A stretch of 64,000 nucleotides of DNA from Chlorokybus atmophyticus. Lineage: Eukaryota; Streptophyta; Chlorokybophyceae; Chlorokybales; Chlorokybaceae. A model generated the notes under the pieces. It saw only the letters and a list, made by a program, of their open reading frames with translations. It ran no database searches and was not told the DNA's origin. Each line of letters begins with the position of its first letter. Position 1 is the stretch's first letter. Where the stretch lies: contig RHPI01003366.1 of the NCBI GenBank assembly GCA_009103225.1, positions 62,001-126,000 on the forward strand, given 5' to 3'. Positions 1-12,222 of this stretch are shown one piece after another. The position numbers and the translations under genes are program-made.

Positions 1-2648
1 GCACCAACCAGGAAAGCGACCTGCAAGACAGTGTGTTTGCAACTGTTGGACACGACTGCCTAAGCAAGTATGATGATTAGTTGCAATATCCAAAGTACTC
101 TCACCAGCTTTGTCATCCATTCCTCTGCGATGGGCTTCAATTTCCGCTTCTGTGCAGGGCCTTCCTCATCGTGAGTTTCAGTGGCAGTGTTAGGAAGGGG
201 TGGTGGTTGTATCACAATGCTCGGCGCTAGCACGTGCATGGAAAATGCCTCCAGGAAAGCTTGCTCCTTGGGCGGTAGAGGTGCCTCCGCTCCATCGCGC
301 GGTTGAAAATTGCATATGACCAGCTGGTGGTTGGATCGGCGCACACGGTCGGCTAGTGTTGCAAAGCGCTCTCTGGTTCTTGCCCGCTTGGACCAAAGCT
401 GGTCGTCATCTGCAATGCCACTTGTTGCGGGTTCTGCCACTGCATCCTGGTTCAATTCTGCCTCTACTAGATCTTCATCGCAGTTTGTCAATACGGCAGC
501 GCGCTGCAAATGTACTGTCAGTGAAGCTGGTAGGTGAACCAATCAGCGGATCAAACCAAAACTGCCGCTCACTTCATCTTCTGACAAGTAGCCATCTTCT
601 ACAACAAAACCATCATCCACATCGTCCGTTGCATCCTCCTCATCTTTCTCATTGTCACTGTCCGCCAGGCTTTCACCTGGTTCTTCCTATGAGGCACCAG
701 TAGTGTTGTGAGAGGCAAGTCTTGACATGCATGCATGCACAACAGCGGGCCCTAAGCTTTGCTACTGCACTGACCTCTTCCCACTCGTCATCACTTTCAA
801 ACTCGTAGTCGAGGTCGTGATCCTGCTTGAAGGGATGCCTGCCTGATACTGTGGAGCTGCAAAATGCATGCTGGTAAGGCACAGCCAGTTCCATCATGGT
901 CTGAATGATTGCAGGTCCTGCTTACCTTGTCTTTGTGCCGGTGCCGTAAAACGCAGGGCGGTTGCTGCCAGAAAACTGCAGCAACTTTCGCCGATGCATG
1001 CATCTGCTGCTGGTGGGCTGCTCAGACGATGAGGGAGCCATGTCCCACTCGTCATCAACATCAACCATGATGACATCTGCAACCTTGCCAGTGCTTTGTT
1101 GCTTCTGAGACCAGCTTTGGAGACGTCGGATGTTCCATCCTCCATTTGTAAACTTGGGCTGTTCCTCAGCTGTGAGTGCATGCCATCGGCGGTGGTGCCA
1201 CCTGTTGGAAGTTCAATGCTCAATGCAAGCTGCGTGCATGTCAACAAGAATGCATGCCTGTCTTGAAAAATTCTGCTGCCAAGTCAGAGCGCCAATATAC
1301 GGTCGCTGGTACCATACCTTAATAGAGCAGCAGCGTCAACATCATCAACCACTGCCAATGCCTTGTCAATGAGCGTAGTCGTGGGTTTCTTAGAGACAGG
1401 TGAAGCAAGCATTGTGTCCACTGGGAGTATGTACGGCAAGAATTTTGGCTCTGCCGGAGCGGACTCAGGTTGCCTGTCTGATGTACCTGCTGTACCAGAA
1501 AGGGGACCATGCTCGTATTGCCAGTCACAACACTATACAATGACACAGCAACCACCACACAGCGAGTCCCAGATGAGTGTACCAGCTGTGGTTGGCGTCT
1601 TGCTTGATCGCTTCAAGAAGCGTTCCATAATGCTTGCCTGCTGTTTGAGTTCCAGCTGCTGCTTACGCTCGGCAGCCTCGCGTGCATGTTGTTTCTCCTG
1701 CTCTTTCAACTGCTTGTGAGCCTCTTTGGCCTGCACTAGCAAGCAGATAGTGTGTTAAGTCGTCTGATAATTAGATGGTGCTGTAAGTGCCTTCGCCAAA
1801 TGTAGAGTGACTCACCGCACGCTGCGCTTCGTGCTCGGCAGCCTTCACCACACGCTGCTTTTCCTTCTCAACCTCTTTAACCTGACGCTCAAGCGCCTTT
1901 GCCGCTTGCTTTTGCACTTTCGCCTCCCCTTTCACGGCATTTGTCTTTCTGCTCTTTCTGTCACCCTTTGGCTGTGATGTACTCGTGCTCGTGCTTGCAG
2001 CAGCTGCACGATAATTGCCAGTGTGAGCTTGACAAAGGAAGCAGTTTACAGATAAGCTGGCGAGCAGAGTGTTTTAAACAGAAGCATTGGCGATGCGTAA
2101 AGCAGCCAACTTCAACTGAAAGAGCGACTTAAGTGGCAACCAAACAGTTGTTGGGCACAATGCCAGGTCAAGGCACCAACCTACAGAGAAAACAGGATAC
2201 CCTACCACTACACCTGCCCAGCAACTGTGGAACACAGCCGAAGCATGGTGCTCCACCTTCACCAACGGCACGGCATTGTGCAAGACGCAAATGGGGTGCT
2301 GTCACGTGGCAAACCCACACGAACAACAATTCGATCAGAGGAACAAGTAACGGACAGAAATCACGAGCAATCTACACTAAAAAAGCAGGCACTCCGACCA
2401 CGCATGCTGACGTGCCTCCTTAAGCCCTGACCTGCGGCCTTGTTCTTAACATCGCAGGCGTGTAGCTTCTTGGTAACGCCAGCTTCAACGAGATCGTTAA
2501 CGGAGCCAGCGGCAAGCTGGTCGACGTCCCGAACGCCGTAGTCCCACAGGGCGGTAGCGTACAGCTGGCCGTAGTCCGGGTTAAGCCCCGTCAGGTACTC
2601 GTCCAGCTCCTCCAACGCACCGAACCGCCGCGCCGCCATCACCTTCAT
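1..2648 (-). CDS. FAS1: Chromatin assembly factor 1 large subunit (p150/FAS1-like), 3' partial
   Basis: Large subunit of the CAF-1 histone H3-H4 chaperone, which loads nucleosomes behind the replication fork. Exons read on the minus strand: 2648-2432, 2003-1816, 1730-1583, 1486-1318, 1201-926, 856-775, 686-573, 503-105, 20-1 (off the window); phases agree at every junction. Seen: a Lys/Glu/Arg-rich coiled coil in exons 2-3; the family signature KQQASIMERFLKRS; then NRPAFYGTGTKTR, DLDYEFESDDEWEE, EPGESLADSDNEKDEED and DGYLSEDE, the ordered landmarks of plant FAS1 and animal p150; then a Leu/Arg-rich C-terminal part with NHQLVICNF. Exon 1 carries an unusual SAM-like segment joined by a phase-1 intron (2004-2431); this join is inference and coding could instead begin later. 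The 3' end is cut by the window edge. Confidence 0.9.
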
Positions 2649-4555
2649 CACGCCGCTCCAGCCAAGAACCTCACTTCACTTGCAAGCCCCACCATGCCCC
2701 ACCTCCGCCTCCTCCACCTCCTCGTCCGCCTTCGCCTCCGCCGCAAGCCCCGCCCGCAGCGTTTCAAATGAACGAAACGGAAGCCATCAAAAGCGCGGGA
2801 AAAAGTGCCACACTGAAGCCCGATCGTTCTGTGCTTGCACGCAACGTTGTTGTTGTTGTTGGTGGTGGTGGAATCAATCCTGTGTAATACTGCTTGCGCC
2901 TCTGTGTTCAGACTTCAAGCACGCCCGCCCTCAGCCCCGTACAAGGCGGTCCCTGCTTTGTGAGCAGAAGCAGGCGGTGGTGGCTGAGGCGAGAGAGGCA
3001 ACCCCTTTGGACTGCTGCAAAACAGCCGGCCGAAGCTTCCTGCTGCCAGTGCAGGTGAGGCCGTTGCTGTTTCCCAATCGTGTGCCGCAATAGTATATGC
3101 CCGACGGTCTGAGGTAACATCCAACGTCAACACAACTAGTTGGATTGTGACACTGCTGCACCTGTGACTGATGTGTTTCCTACACGTTTAGTTGGTTTGT
3201 GTGCCTGCGGGGGCGGAGTTGCCTCCCTTTAGCACGGCATGCGGTTGACTGCTGCTGCATTCGTGGTGCACACATACAGGCAAACTCTCGTGCCATAACT
3301 CAGAAAGCAGCTGAGAGTGGTGTACATCAAACGATTGTATATGGTCCGCATGCGAGTTGCATATATATCACAACTACACGCAGCTCACTTGTACAGCTGG
3401 TGAGTGCAGATATAAGCAAATAGTCCAGGTGCAGTACATCCATGGTCATTTTCTATCACCGTTTGTCGTAAATGTAGCAGGCAGTTTGAACAAGTTGTCG
3501 TTAATAATTTTTTAAGCATGTTTCTACTCGATGCATGGCACGACGACATCCTAGCATGTCTGTCAATGCAATGCATGCTGACCGCGCTGCATGAACATTT
3601 TTGCTGGCAGTTCGCCTTGAACAGATCAATCCAACTCGCTGATCTCGTTGCTTTTGATTCTTTAAGAGGTGCTGCAAACACATGGCCTATTGCGTACATT
3701 GCAGCAGCTTTCAGAACCATGCAGCTCTCAGGACTGTTTTAGAATGCGATGGCAAGGCACTCAACATCTGTACAAGGAAAGCCATGCGGTATTGTGGCAT
3801 GCACGACACATGCATGATGACTGTTTCTACAGTCTGCGACTGATAGCAGCAGCTAGTTGATGCCATACCCACTCTGATGACATGTACTGCACAAAATACT
3901 CGAGTGCAAGCACGCCTTGCACTGCTAGGAAATAGTGATATTTAAAAGTGTTCTCTACCTTTGTAATCAAAACTGCCTGCAGGAAGCAGTGAATATCTTG
4001 TCACTTCTCAAACTAAGCCACAAGTACTGTATTAACCTGTTGTTCATGCTCGCGTGCGAGCAGCCAGAACATGCTAGCTGCTAGACGAGTGCTTGCAAGT
4101 GTTGCAATTTCTGGCGCCTAGTTGGGTCCAATCAAGTCAACTGCATCCGTGTCAGACAATCATATTCCACATGATCAACAGCGTCTGGCTTGCGTGACTG
4201 ATCCAACAAGGAACACATGGGCATGGCCAGCTGCTCAACCTAGCATTCTGGCAACCGCTGGATCATCCCAGTCTACACCTTGCTCAATTGTTGTGAACAA
4301 ACAAGCTGGTGGGTGTCTGTGCAGTCGTGGCCATACACAGTGCATTGCGCAGCAATGGGCTGATGGCTGCTCGCCGGCAAGCTTGTTGACAAGTATGAGC
4401 ACACAGCCACCGCGTTGTGCAATGCAGAGCCAGACTGGGACTGTTTAGGAGTGTTGCCAAGAGCATGCCAGCGCGAAATTGCACCACTCCTGGTTGAGGC
4501 TCATGCCTTGGCGCGTAACTGCTGAGCTGCCAGCAAGAGTCCAACAGTTGACGCA
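2649..4555. other. Intergenic region between CAF-1 and murE
   Basis: About 1.9 kb between the CAF-1 start and the murE stop, both on the minus strand. It should hold the CAF-1 promoter (next to 2648) and the murE 3' untranslated region (next to 4555). A plus-strand open frame at 2680-3093 is Cys/Trp-rich through a TTG/TGG run and shows no domain; other short frames look random. TGTAA-type motifs, used as polyadenylation signals in many green algae, occur but cannot be assigned. I see no RNA gene or mobile element. Confidence 0.5.
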
Positions 4556-7500
4556 TCATGATGCCTCAGCCTTGACTTTCCCTTCCTTCTGTGCTGACTT
4601 CTTCCAGGGGATGGTGCGGGTATCAAAGCCGGCATCATGCAGCTGCTGAGCAATGGTGATTGCGCGAGAAGCCTCCTCCCTATCACTGAAATGCCGCACC
4701 TCCGCACCGACAATCTAGCAAAACACATGCAATTAGCACAAAAAGCACACAGATACCTCACGCAAGGAGCAATTGCCACATCTTCAACCTATTGCATGGA
4801 ATGACGCAACGAGCAACAAGCAACAAAACAAGCAAGTTTTGTGCACAACATAAACAGCAAACTCCAGTACGAGCTGCGCCTCTCCAAGACAGACATGCAA
4901 ATGGCAATGCACTGAATAACTCACCAACTCAGACAAAGCAGAGCATGCACCAACGGCACCCCTACCTGATAATCTTCATGTCCCTTGCCAGCAATGACCA
5001 CTACGTCACCCTCGCTGGCCATGGCCACAGCACCACGAATCGCCTCCTCGCGGCGCGGGACCACATAGTATATATGCCCGCGCTTGTCCTTTTTGCCCAT
5101 AGGAACGCTCATCCCAGCCTGAATGTCACCGATAATAGCCACTGCGCGACAATCACACATCAGGCACCCACCTTTTTTCGTACATCGCTCTCTCAGTGCG
5201 GCAAAAGGCAACATACATGGGTCTTCGGTGCGTGGGTTGTCGGACGTGATGAACGTGACGTTGGCTTTTGCAGCCGCAATGCGTCCCATCATAGAACGCT
5301 TGCCCTTGTCACGATCACCGCCACAGCCAAAGACGCATATAATCTTGTTCGCCCCACACTCGCGCACGCTGTCAAGAAGTCTTTCAAGCGCGTCAGGTGT
5401 GTGGGCATAATCTACAATGATGGAGTAAGGCTGGCCCTCATCAACCACCTCTGCGCGACCGGGTACGCCATCAACGGACTCCAATCCAGCCACAATTGAC
5501 TCCAGCGGCACTCCCAAAGCTATTCCCGCCGCAACCGCAGCGCATATATTGGACACATTCATCCGCCCTGCCAGGAAACACTCGCGTAAGCTGGACCGTA
5601 CAGACCCTTCAACAACAGCCACAGCACGCGAGTGATGATGATACCTACAAGGCCTGATGAGAATTCCAGCGTGCCATTTGGTGTGCGTATCTGCAGGTCT
5701 GTCTCGAACAGAGAAAGGCGTGCACGTGTTGGATAGACGTCTGCACTGGGGTCAACTGTTGCAAACGTCACAACAGGCACCTGCACCGATTGTAGAGCTT
5801 TCATGCGCAGCAGCGTGCGACAGGTACTACCTTTCATCAGGCTGAGCGGCTGCAACACTTGCAAGGACTACTGTACAGCGGCTTACCTTGCAAGCGGCCT
5901 TGAAAAAGGGCGCCTCCCTGTCATCAATGTTTATGACCTGTAACACAACGAGATGTTGGGTAAGCTCAAAGCGCGTGTATTAGCAGGCTCGCGAAGACAA
6001 TGTGTACGCCTGAGTCTCAGCTGCTACGCACCCCACGTTGCCTGCTTGGGTCTGTCAGAAACTCAAACAACCTGGCCTTTGCCGCTCGGTAGCCCTCGAA
6101 CGTGTCATGGAAGTCCATGTGGTCCCTTGTCAGATTGGTGAAGATCTGCACGCAATCCACAATTGTCACGCTGGTTTGCCGAGTGTTTGGCACGAAAGAA
6201 GCATCGGCACTGACCGCCACGTCAAAGTCAACGGCATCGCAGCGCCGCAGCGCCAGTGCATGTGAGGAAGCTTCCATGCACACTGCAGCGCACTGACGCA
6301 CACGCATCAAGTATGCAGAGTCAGCAAGCAACACATAATGTATTCATGCGCACGCAAACATGCACGGTGTGTTTACTTCGTTATGCAGCATGGTAGCTAA
6401 TAGCTGCTGAAGCTTCACGGCATCCGGTGTTGTTTTGTTGGACTTGGACCTGTATTGCAAGGGTAGAGTTGACAACTGCAGTGGCTGGGTTATTGTGCAC
6501 AGCGATAACAACCACAGCAGATGTAAGCCTTGCTCACTCTTGTCCAGGTCGCGTGCTGTAGCCTATGGTACCTATCAACCCGCACCTCTTGCCCCACGCT
6601 TCCATGATACCCCTGCCGATCGGTGAGTTTGCACAAGACACGTATCAACCCTGCAAGTCTCATCATCATTGCGCTGTACGTGCAGAGTCCACATGGCGAG
6701 TGATGGAGGCATGACAGAGGGGGGGCTATACCTCAACAGATAGCTTGTAGTTGTTTTGCCGTTGGTGCCAGTGACTGCAGCCACAACCAGCTTCTTGCTA
6801 GGGTCCCCATAGAAAGCCGCCGCCAGCTTCGGCAGTGCATCTGTTTCCAACAAGCAATGAGTGCACATATGCACAAGCTTGTGCATATGTGCGTGTACCG
6901 TTGATAACCCATGACTCGACAAGGCTGAGGGTCATGTTTACCGCTTGTGTCTGTCATCTTAACAACCGTGGTGATGTTGGCTAGGTCAGCCCCAACGTCT
7001 TCGCAAGTGATGAGTGCGGCCGCCCCCGCTTCAGCCGCTACCCTTGCGTACGCGTGTCCATTCACCGTCAACCCACGCACGCACACAAACGCATCCCCAG
7101 GAAGGACCTGCGTGACAAATATTGATTGCTTTCTTGGACTGGACTGCATCACCTTGCACGTGGACTAAATGGCGACTCTACTTCGCGGGAATCGTGAGCA
7201 ATTCCCGTAATGACGGTTTGATCATCTTCGCCTTCTATTGATTGGGCCGGCGTGCCTGCTGCACTTAGCAGCTCTGCCAGTGTCTGCGGACACAACACAA
7301 TGTTGATAAGAAAATTGTGAATTGCAAGAGGGACGGTTGAGACAGTTGGTGCTAGCGCACGAGTAACAAAATGTTTCTGTGTAAACAGCAGTCCTGCAAC
7401 ACAAGTCCCAAGAAGCTGCATTGCAAGCGCACGGATCTATTGGCAATGCTGCGGTATGTCAAAAGTGCGAGTGCATAAATGCAGTTAGTGTTTTGCATGT

Positions 7501-8385
7501 AGGCTAGCATACTACTACACCGCACTCATGCTTCATGCTAGCAACGTGCAAACCTGCCGGACCTGCAATTTGAAACAATACATGCAATGCGGTAGCGTCA
7601 CACACCATCGTTCGCATTGGTAGTTCTTGCTCTTCGTCATCAAGCCCATAATCCCCGACATCGTCAATATCATCAAGGTCTGCTAGATCTCCCCCTTCCC
7701 CGGTCGACTCGCGGTCGGGATCAGCGGCGGCATCGATGTCAATGTCGTAGTGGTCGGTGTCTGGGTCCAGCAGAGGCCGATCCAACACGTCTGTATCGAC
7801 ATCGCCATCAGCGTCAACGTCATCCTCATCTTCTTCCTGTTGCGGAAAAGACACTTCTCTCGTTGGAATGCGACTATGGGTGTTAATAATGAAAACGGAG
7901 TTTATAAGAACTGAGCTCATGCATCATGCAACAGTGTTAAGTTGTTCAACACTGCGCAGTCTGCAGTGCTGTTGGCGCTGACTACCACGATTACTTGTAT
8001 GTGCGGTGTAAGCTGGCTGCTCCAGCACAATCTGGGGTTGAAATCCATCTGTGCATGCGCTCAGCACCGACTAAACGCCATGACCAGAGCACCATCAACG
8101 CACCTCATTGCCTTCAGCGTCGTCTTCTTCTTCAAAAACGTCAGGATCTCTGGCATGGATCCTCCACCCCTCTTGTGTCTGTCCTCTCCTTCCCGCAACC
8201 CGCCCCCGCCTGCCCCAGCTCCCGCCCAATGCCCATCCCCTGGACCTGACACCCACCTTCCGCCCAATGCCAGAGGAACAGGAAGGGCGCGCAGCAGGCC
8301 TCGACCGCCTTGACACGTTCGGCTGCACATGCGACAGAGAGGCGGCCAGCGGCACCACCGCCGCCGCCGCCATGGTTTCCGCCAT
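4556..8385 (-). CDS. MURE: UDP-N-acetylmuramoyl-tripeptide synthetase MurE, plastid-targeted, diaminopimelate type
   Basis: Mur ligase adding the third amino acid to UDP-MurNAc-dipeptide with ATP in peptidoglycan synthesis; here presumably in the plastid. Fourteen exons: 8385-8104, 7836-7606, 7283-7182, 7107-6942, 6840-6732, 6612-6538, 6449-6377, 6292-6215, 6145-6032, 5937-5887, 5780-5645, 5567-5217, 5141-4966, 4714-4556; 2103 nt, 700 residues, all phases consistent. Residues 1 to about 70 are Ala/Arg/Ser-rich like a transit peptide, followed by an acidic stretch (to about 170). Then come the N-terminal Mur domain ([11 protein letters not shown]), the ATP loop GTNGKTTT (about 285-292), [49 protein letters not shown] (about 582-585) and [13 protein letters not shown] is the known marker of meso-diaminopimelate specificity. 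Plant MurE also affects plastid transcription, so a dual role is possible. The start was chosen because the upstream exon supplies both the targeting peptide and a phase-0 join. Confidence 0.96.
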
Positions 8386-8950
8386 GTCGCCGGGTTACTT
8401 TGAACTCGCAGCAAACCCTAACCACTGTGTCCCGACTACAGCCAACTTCCCTTGTTGTAAGACTAGCTATGCCATAGCTGCAATGGTCGATGGCTTCCCG
8501 CCCATGCAGGAGTTCTCCTGGACGACCTTAGAAGCACGTTTGCTAAACTTACATCATGACTGGATCATTGATTGGCACAGGTGATGGCTCTTGTGACATG
8601 AGTTACGTCACATCTGCCATCTCCATCGTAGCCTGTTGTGGTCGCACACAACAATTGCGACTCGCAGTTGATGAGGCCCATGTTTATATTACGAGGGTAC
8701 AAGGCTGAGGTCGGTTACGCTGAATTGGTAGGGAGTCGTATCTAGGCGTAACCGTGCTCAGCTCGTTGACCACCACGTAGGCCTGCTGGTCGGCGTTGGC
8801 GGTGGCGACGGGGTCATGGGAGGCGGCGTTGCTGGAGTGACATGATCGTGAGGCGAGGGTTGAGCTAGCAGCGCTGACGGGAGAGTTAAGGCTGTCCATG
8901 GCTGCCTAACAATCGGCGCCGTCCTCTCAGAGGAAAGGAATCTGCCCAGC
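8386..8950. promoter_or_regulatory. Divergent intergenic region, murE / EGF-RING gene
   Basis: 565 nt separate the start codons of murE (minus) and the EGF/RING-H2 gene (plus), so both promoters must lie here, possibly shared. I see no clear TATA box or long palindrome. Short open frames on the minus strand (for example 8684-8899) have no recognisable domain. The regulatory role is inferred from position only. Confidence 0.4.
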
Positions 8951-11900
8951 ATGGCCGCCGGCGGCGGCGACGGTGTGGCGCGCCGGCACACGAGGCGGAG
9001 GCTGGAGGAGGTGTTTGGGATGGGAGGACGGGCTGGTGCCCTTCAATACCTGCGACACATTGCCTTTGTCGCCGTCGTGGCCGTGGTCCTCGCCGTCCTG
9101 CCAGGTAGTCCCTCACGCTTAGACAGCCAGTTCAGCAGCTCTCCTTTTGCATGTTGCTCGCTGCTACTTCAAATCAGAGTGCATTGCAGCGTAACATCGA
9201 GAATTGCCCGCTGGACACGCTTGATAGCCTTTCAGCTGTGCACAAACCATGCATTGCCTCCCTGTCTCCTCACTGACAGGTGACGTGGGTGCTTCATGTG
9301 TGCAGAATGTGTTCATGCGGACACAGCACTCCCTATTGATTTGGACGTCGTCATGACCGGGGAGGTTCGCGCCGGCGAGCAGTTGCTGGTGCAGCTGCCA
9401 GCTGGGGCGTGTCCCGTAGGCAGCTACCTGCAGGCGCGTGCATTGTGGCATGCGAGAGAAGCCAACAGTACTGGCAAACAATTGGACTGAGCATTTGCTC
9501 CTACAGGTTGAGCTTCACGATGTGTTGGCAGAGGCGCAAGAGCTGCCTCCGCCAGCGAGTGAACGCGCGTCCGTCATGCTTTTGCTGAGCGTGGGGTCAG
9601 AGCCGGAGGCGAAGCCGGATGGCAACAAGAACTGGGTGTTTGGCAACTCCACAATTGCCGATAACATTGGCAAGTGTTTTCGTATTGTCAATTTGCTATT
9701 GGCGGCCACAGTTGATGCGTGCGCTGAGCTAGCTGATTTGCAGGTTTTCAGCTGGCGAGCACGTACATGAATATAGTGACGCAGCTGCGTACGAATGGCT
9801 CGGTGTTTGCTTCTGTGATGAACATCCAAGTACATCAGTGGTCTCCGGTCCTGCTGCAGTACACCCTTGCCGTCCACTGCGCAGGTGACCTTGCAGCATG
9901 TTTAGGCGGTTGCATGGCGCCGTGCATGGCACCAATTGTGAACACGTGTGCAATATGTGTTGGCAGTGAACCCGCAATGCCCTCTCGCCTGCGACGGCCA
10001 TGGCACGTGCAGCAATGGCACGTGCGCGTGTGACAGAGGATACGGTAACGTCGGTTGCGACACAGGTGCGTGCTGAATCAACTCTGCTGTGAGGGTCACG
10101 CTGTACAGTGCAAGCCATGGCTCCCTTCCTGACCCTAATCAAGCGCTGGCGCTAATTTCAACTGCAATGTTCATGTTGGACTGTTTCATGGCAACAGTTG
10201 TCTGCAAGGAATAGCACCATGCGATTTATAGCCAATTTGCTGTGCAGTTGTTCCCATGCTTGGTGATGGGGCAGTGGTGAGTCAGTTTCTGGCGGTGCGA
10301 GGGTGGGACTACTACGCTGTGGACGTGAGTTTGCTGGTCGTATGTTCTTCGTGCATCTTGTTGTCGCTGTCACGCTTGGCAACCATGCAATAAGGTTGAA
10401 AAACAGATGCTGTGTTGTTGCGCAGGTGGAGGCAGAGGGCAGCTTGAGTGTAGGTCTCACGCGCTCGAGCGGTGACCCAATTCTGTTTGTGATGCCGGAA
10501 GGGCAGGGCTTTGTGAAAAGCAACGGGCTGCCAACGACATTTGATTACGACAATTTTGCTGATTCGGATTCCTTTCGAGAGCGGCAAAACTATCATAATC
10601 GAATTCTGCAAGACATGGCACCTGGTCGTGTATACATTGCCGTTTACAACAACGACGAGTATACCAGTGAAGAGTGCTCGTATACCATTGACATCAAGAT
10701 TGCCTTCGGTATGTTGTGTTGTGCACAATTGCATTGGTGACGTGTGGCTGACAGCGGTTTCGACAGGTTTGGGTGCTGCAGTGTGTCCAGCGGACTGCAA
10801 CACACCCAATGGGCGCTGTGTTTATGCAACAACGGGCTCATACTGCGAGTGCGCAAACGACTTTTCTGGTGCTCTTTGCCAAGGAGGTGAGCACTCCACC
10901 ACATGGCCTGGTGTTGCAACAAGCATGCATTGGTCATATATTACTGAAGGAGCCATCACAGCGCTCACAATGATGCATGCTGTTAGTTGCATGACAACCT
11001 TGCCTCTGCGGTTGCAGAAATACACTACATTGGACCGATGGCCAACGAAAACGGAGAGGTGCCCGAGGGTGAATGGGTGTTCTACCAGCTGGAGGTGACT
11101 GACGTAAAGACCAAAAGGGTGTTTGTGTCGTTTACGGGCAACCAGGGCCAGGCAGTGCTGGTGGTGAAGCAAAACACGTACCCGACACTCCTCCAGTACG
11201 ACTACCAGTACACTCGCAGCGATGGCAACCCCGGCAGCTCCTCCACTTCATTCAGTCTAGATGTTAGCCAGTATGGCGTCTACGTGTTTGGCATCTTCAA
11301 CATGGACTATTATGTCCACCAGCCCACGACGTACACACTGGAGGTCTCTGAGAATGGCAGGTCCGACAAGTCCAGGCTGGTGAACCCTTTCATCAGCATC
11401 GTCCTCGGCTTGTCCAGTGCTGTGGTGTTGTGCTTGTGCATGGCCATATGCAAGCGGGCGGCTGTGCGGCGTGCTTTCCATCGTCGAGCTCGACGCTTCA
11501 CCACCTCCCTACCCACACAAATCTCCTGGAGTGACGGGGTAAGTGCATGCAGCACGACACCTTTGAAGTAGAAGAGTGTGTTTGTCGGCAACATGCACGT
11601 GTATTCAGGCGAGGGGAGAGAGGAAGGGTTTGGTTGATAGCGTCGTGGCAACGTTCCCGATATTGAGCTATAAGGAGGGGATGCTGGACACGGATGACTG
11701 CCAGTGCAGCGTGTGCTTGTGCGACTACGAGGGCGGGGACGACCTGAGACGCATTCCGCTTTGCGGGCACACATTCCACAAGTCCTGCATTGATCTCTGG
11801 TTTACTACTAACTCCACCTGTCCCCTCTGCCGCATCGCTCTTGGTGAGGCATCATCTATGGGCTGTAAGTCATTACATTTAGGATCCGCCCCCGACATGT

Positions 11901-12222
11901 TGCTCGTGTATCTGCAGGTAATGAGGACGCACGGTCCCCACTGGCGCCACCTTCAGCACAGCCTATGCCTCCATCGCTAACACCGCTGATGACTCAGCTG
12001 CAGCTCCCGCAGCTGCGCACGCGCCCGCTATCAACAGCGTTGTCTGCATCATCTTCGGAGTCGCCATTGACAGCGTCACCTCATCTTCTTAGAGATGCTA
12101 CGGGCGTGTCTACATCTGTCAGGGTAGAGAGCCCCAGCATGCGCGCGAGAGGAAGTACCCCACGCAGCCACAACTTGAACAACCACAGTGGCGCCACGCT
12201 GCAGATTGTGTCGCAGAGATGA
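8951..12222 (+). CDS. Transmembrane EGF-like / RING-H2 E3 ubiquitin ligase
   Basis: Probable membrane-anchored E3 ligase with a lumenal or extracellular part. Exons: 8951-9104, 9306-9433 (or 9415), 9507-9669, 9744-9884, 9967-10065, 10248-10324, 10426-10708, 10767-10886, 11018-11538, 11609-11843, 11918-12222; 741 residues. Seen in order: basic N-terminus and hydrophobic signal anchor (about 35-51); beta-rich modules reminiscent of bacterial pre-peptidase C-terminal domains; a Cys-rich EGF/laminin-like module (CDGHGTCSNGTCACDRGYG); another beta-rich module; a second EGF-like module (CNTPNGRCVYATTGSYCEC); a third beta module; one membrane helix (about 510-534); a basic linker; a canonical RING-H2, C-X2-C-X15-C-X-H-X2-H-X2-C-X10-C-X2-C (about 594-637); a Pro/Ser-rich tail. 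The exon 3/4 intron (9670-9743) uses a GC donor. The exon 2 end is ambiguous. The RING call is firm; substrate and location are inference. Confidence 0.88.

Noticed and set aside
2680-3093. Plus-strand 137-codon frame as a gene
   Set aside because: Cys/Trp run from a TTG/TGG repeat, no domain, no convincing splice partners; probably CAF-1 promoter or spacer.
4792-5499. Plus-strand open frame of 235 codons
   Set aside because: It lies antisense to the conserved MurE exons 12 and 13, which carry clear catalytic motifs; no domain in this frame.
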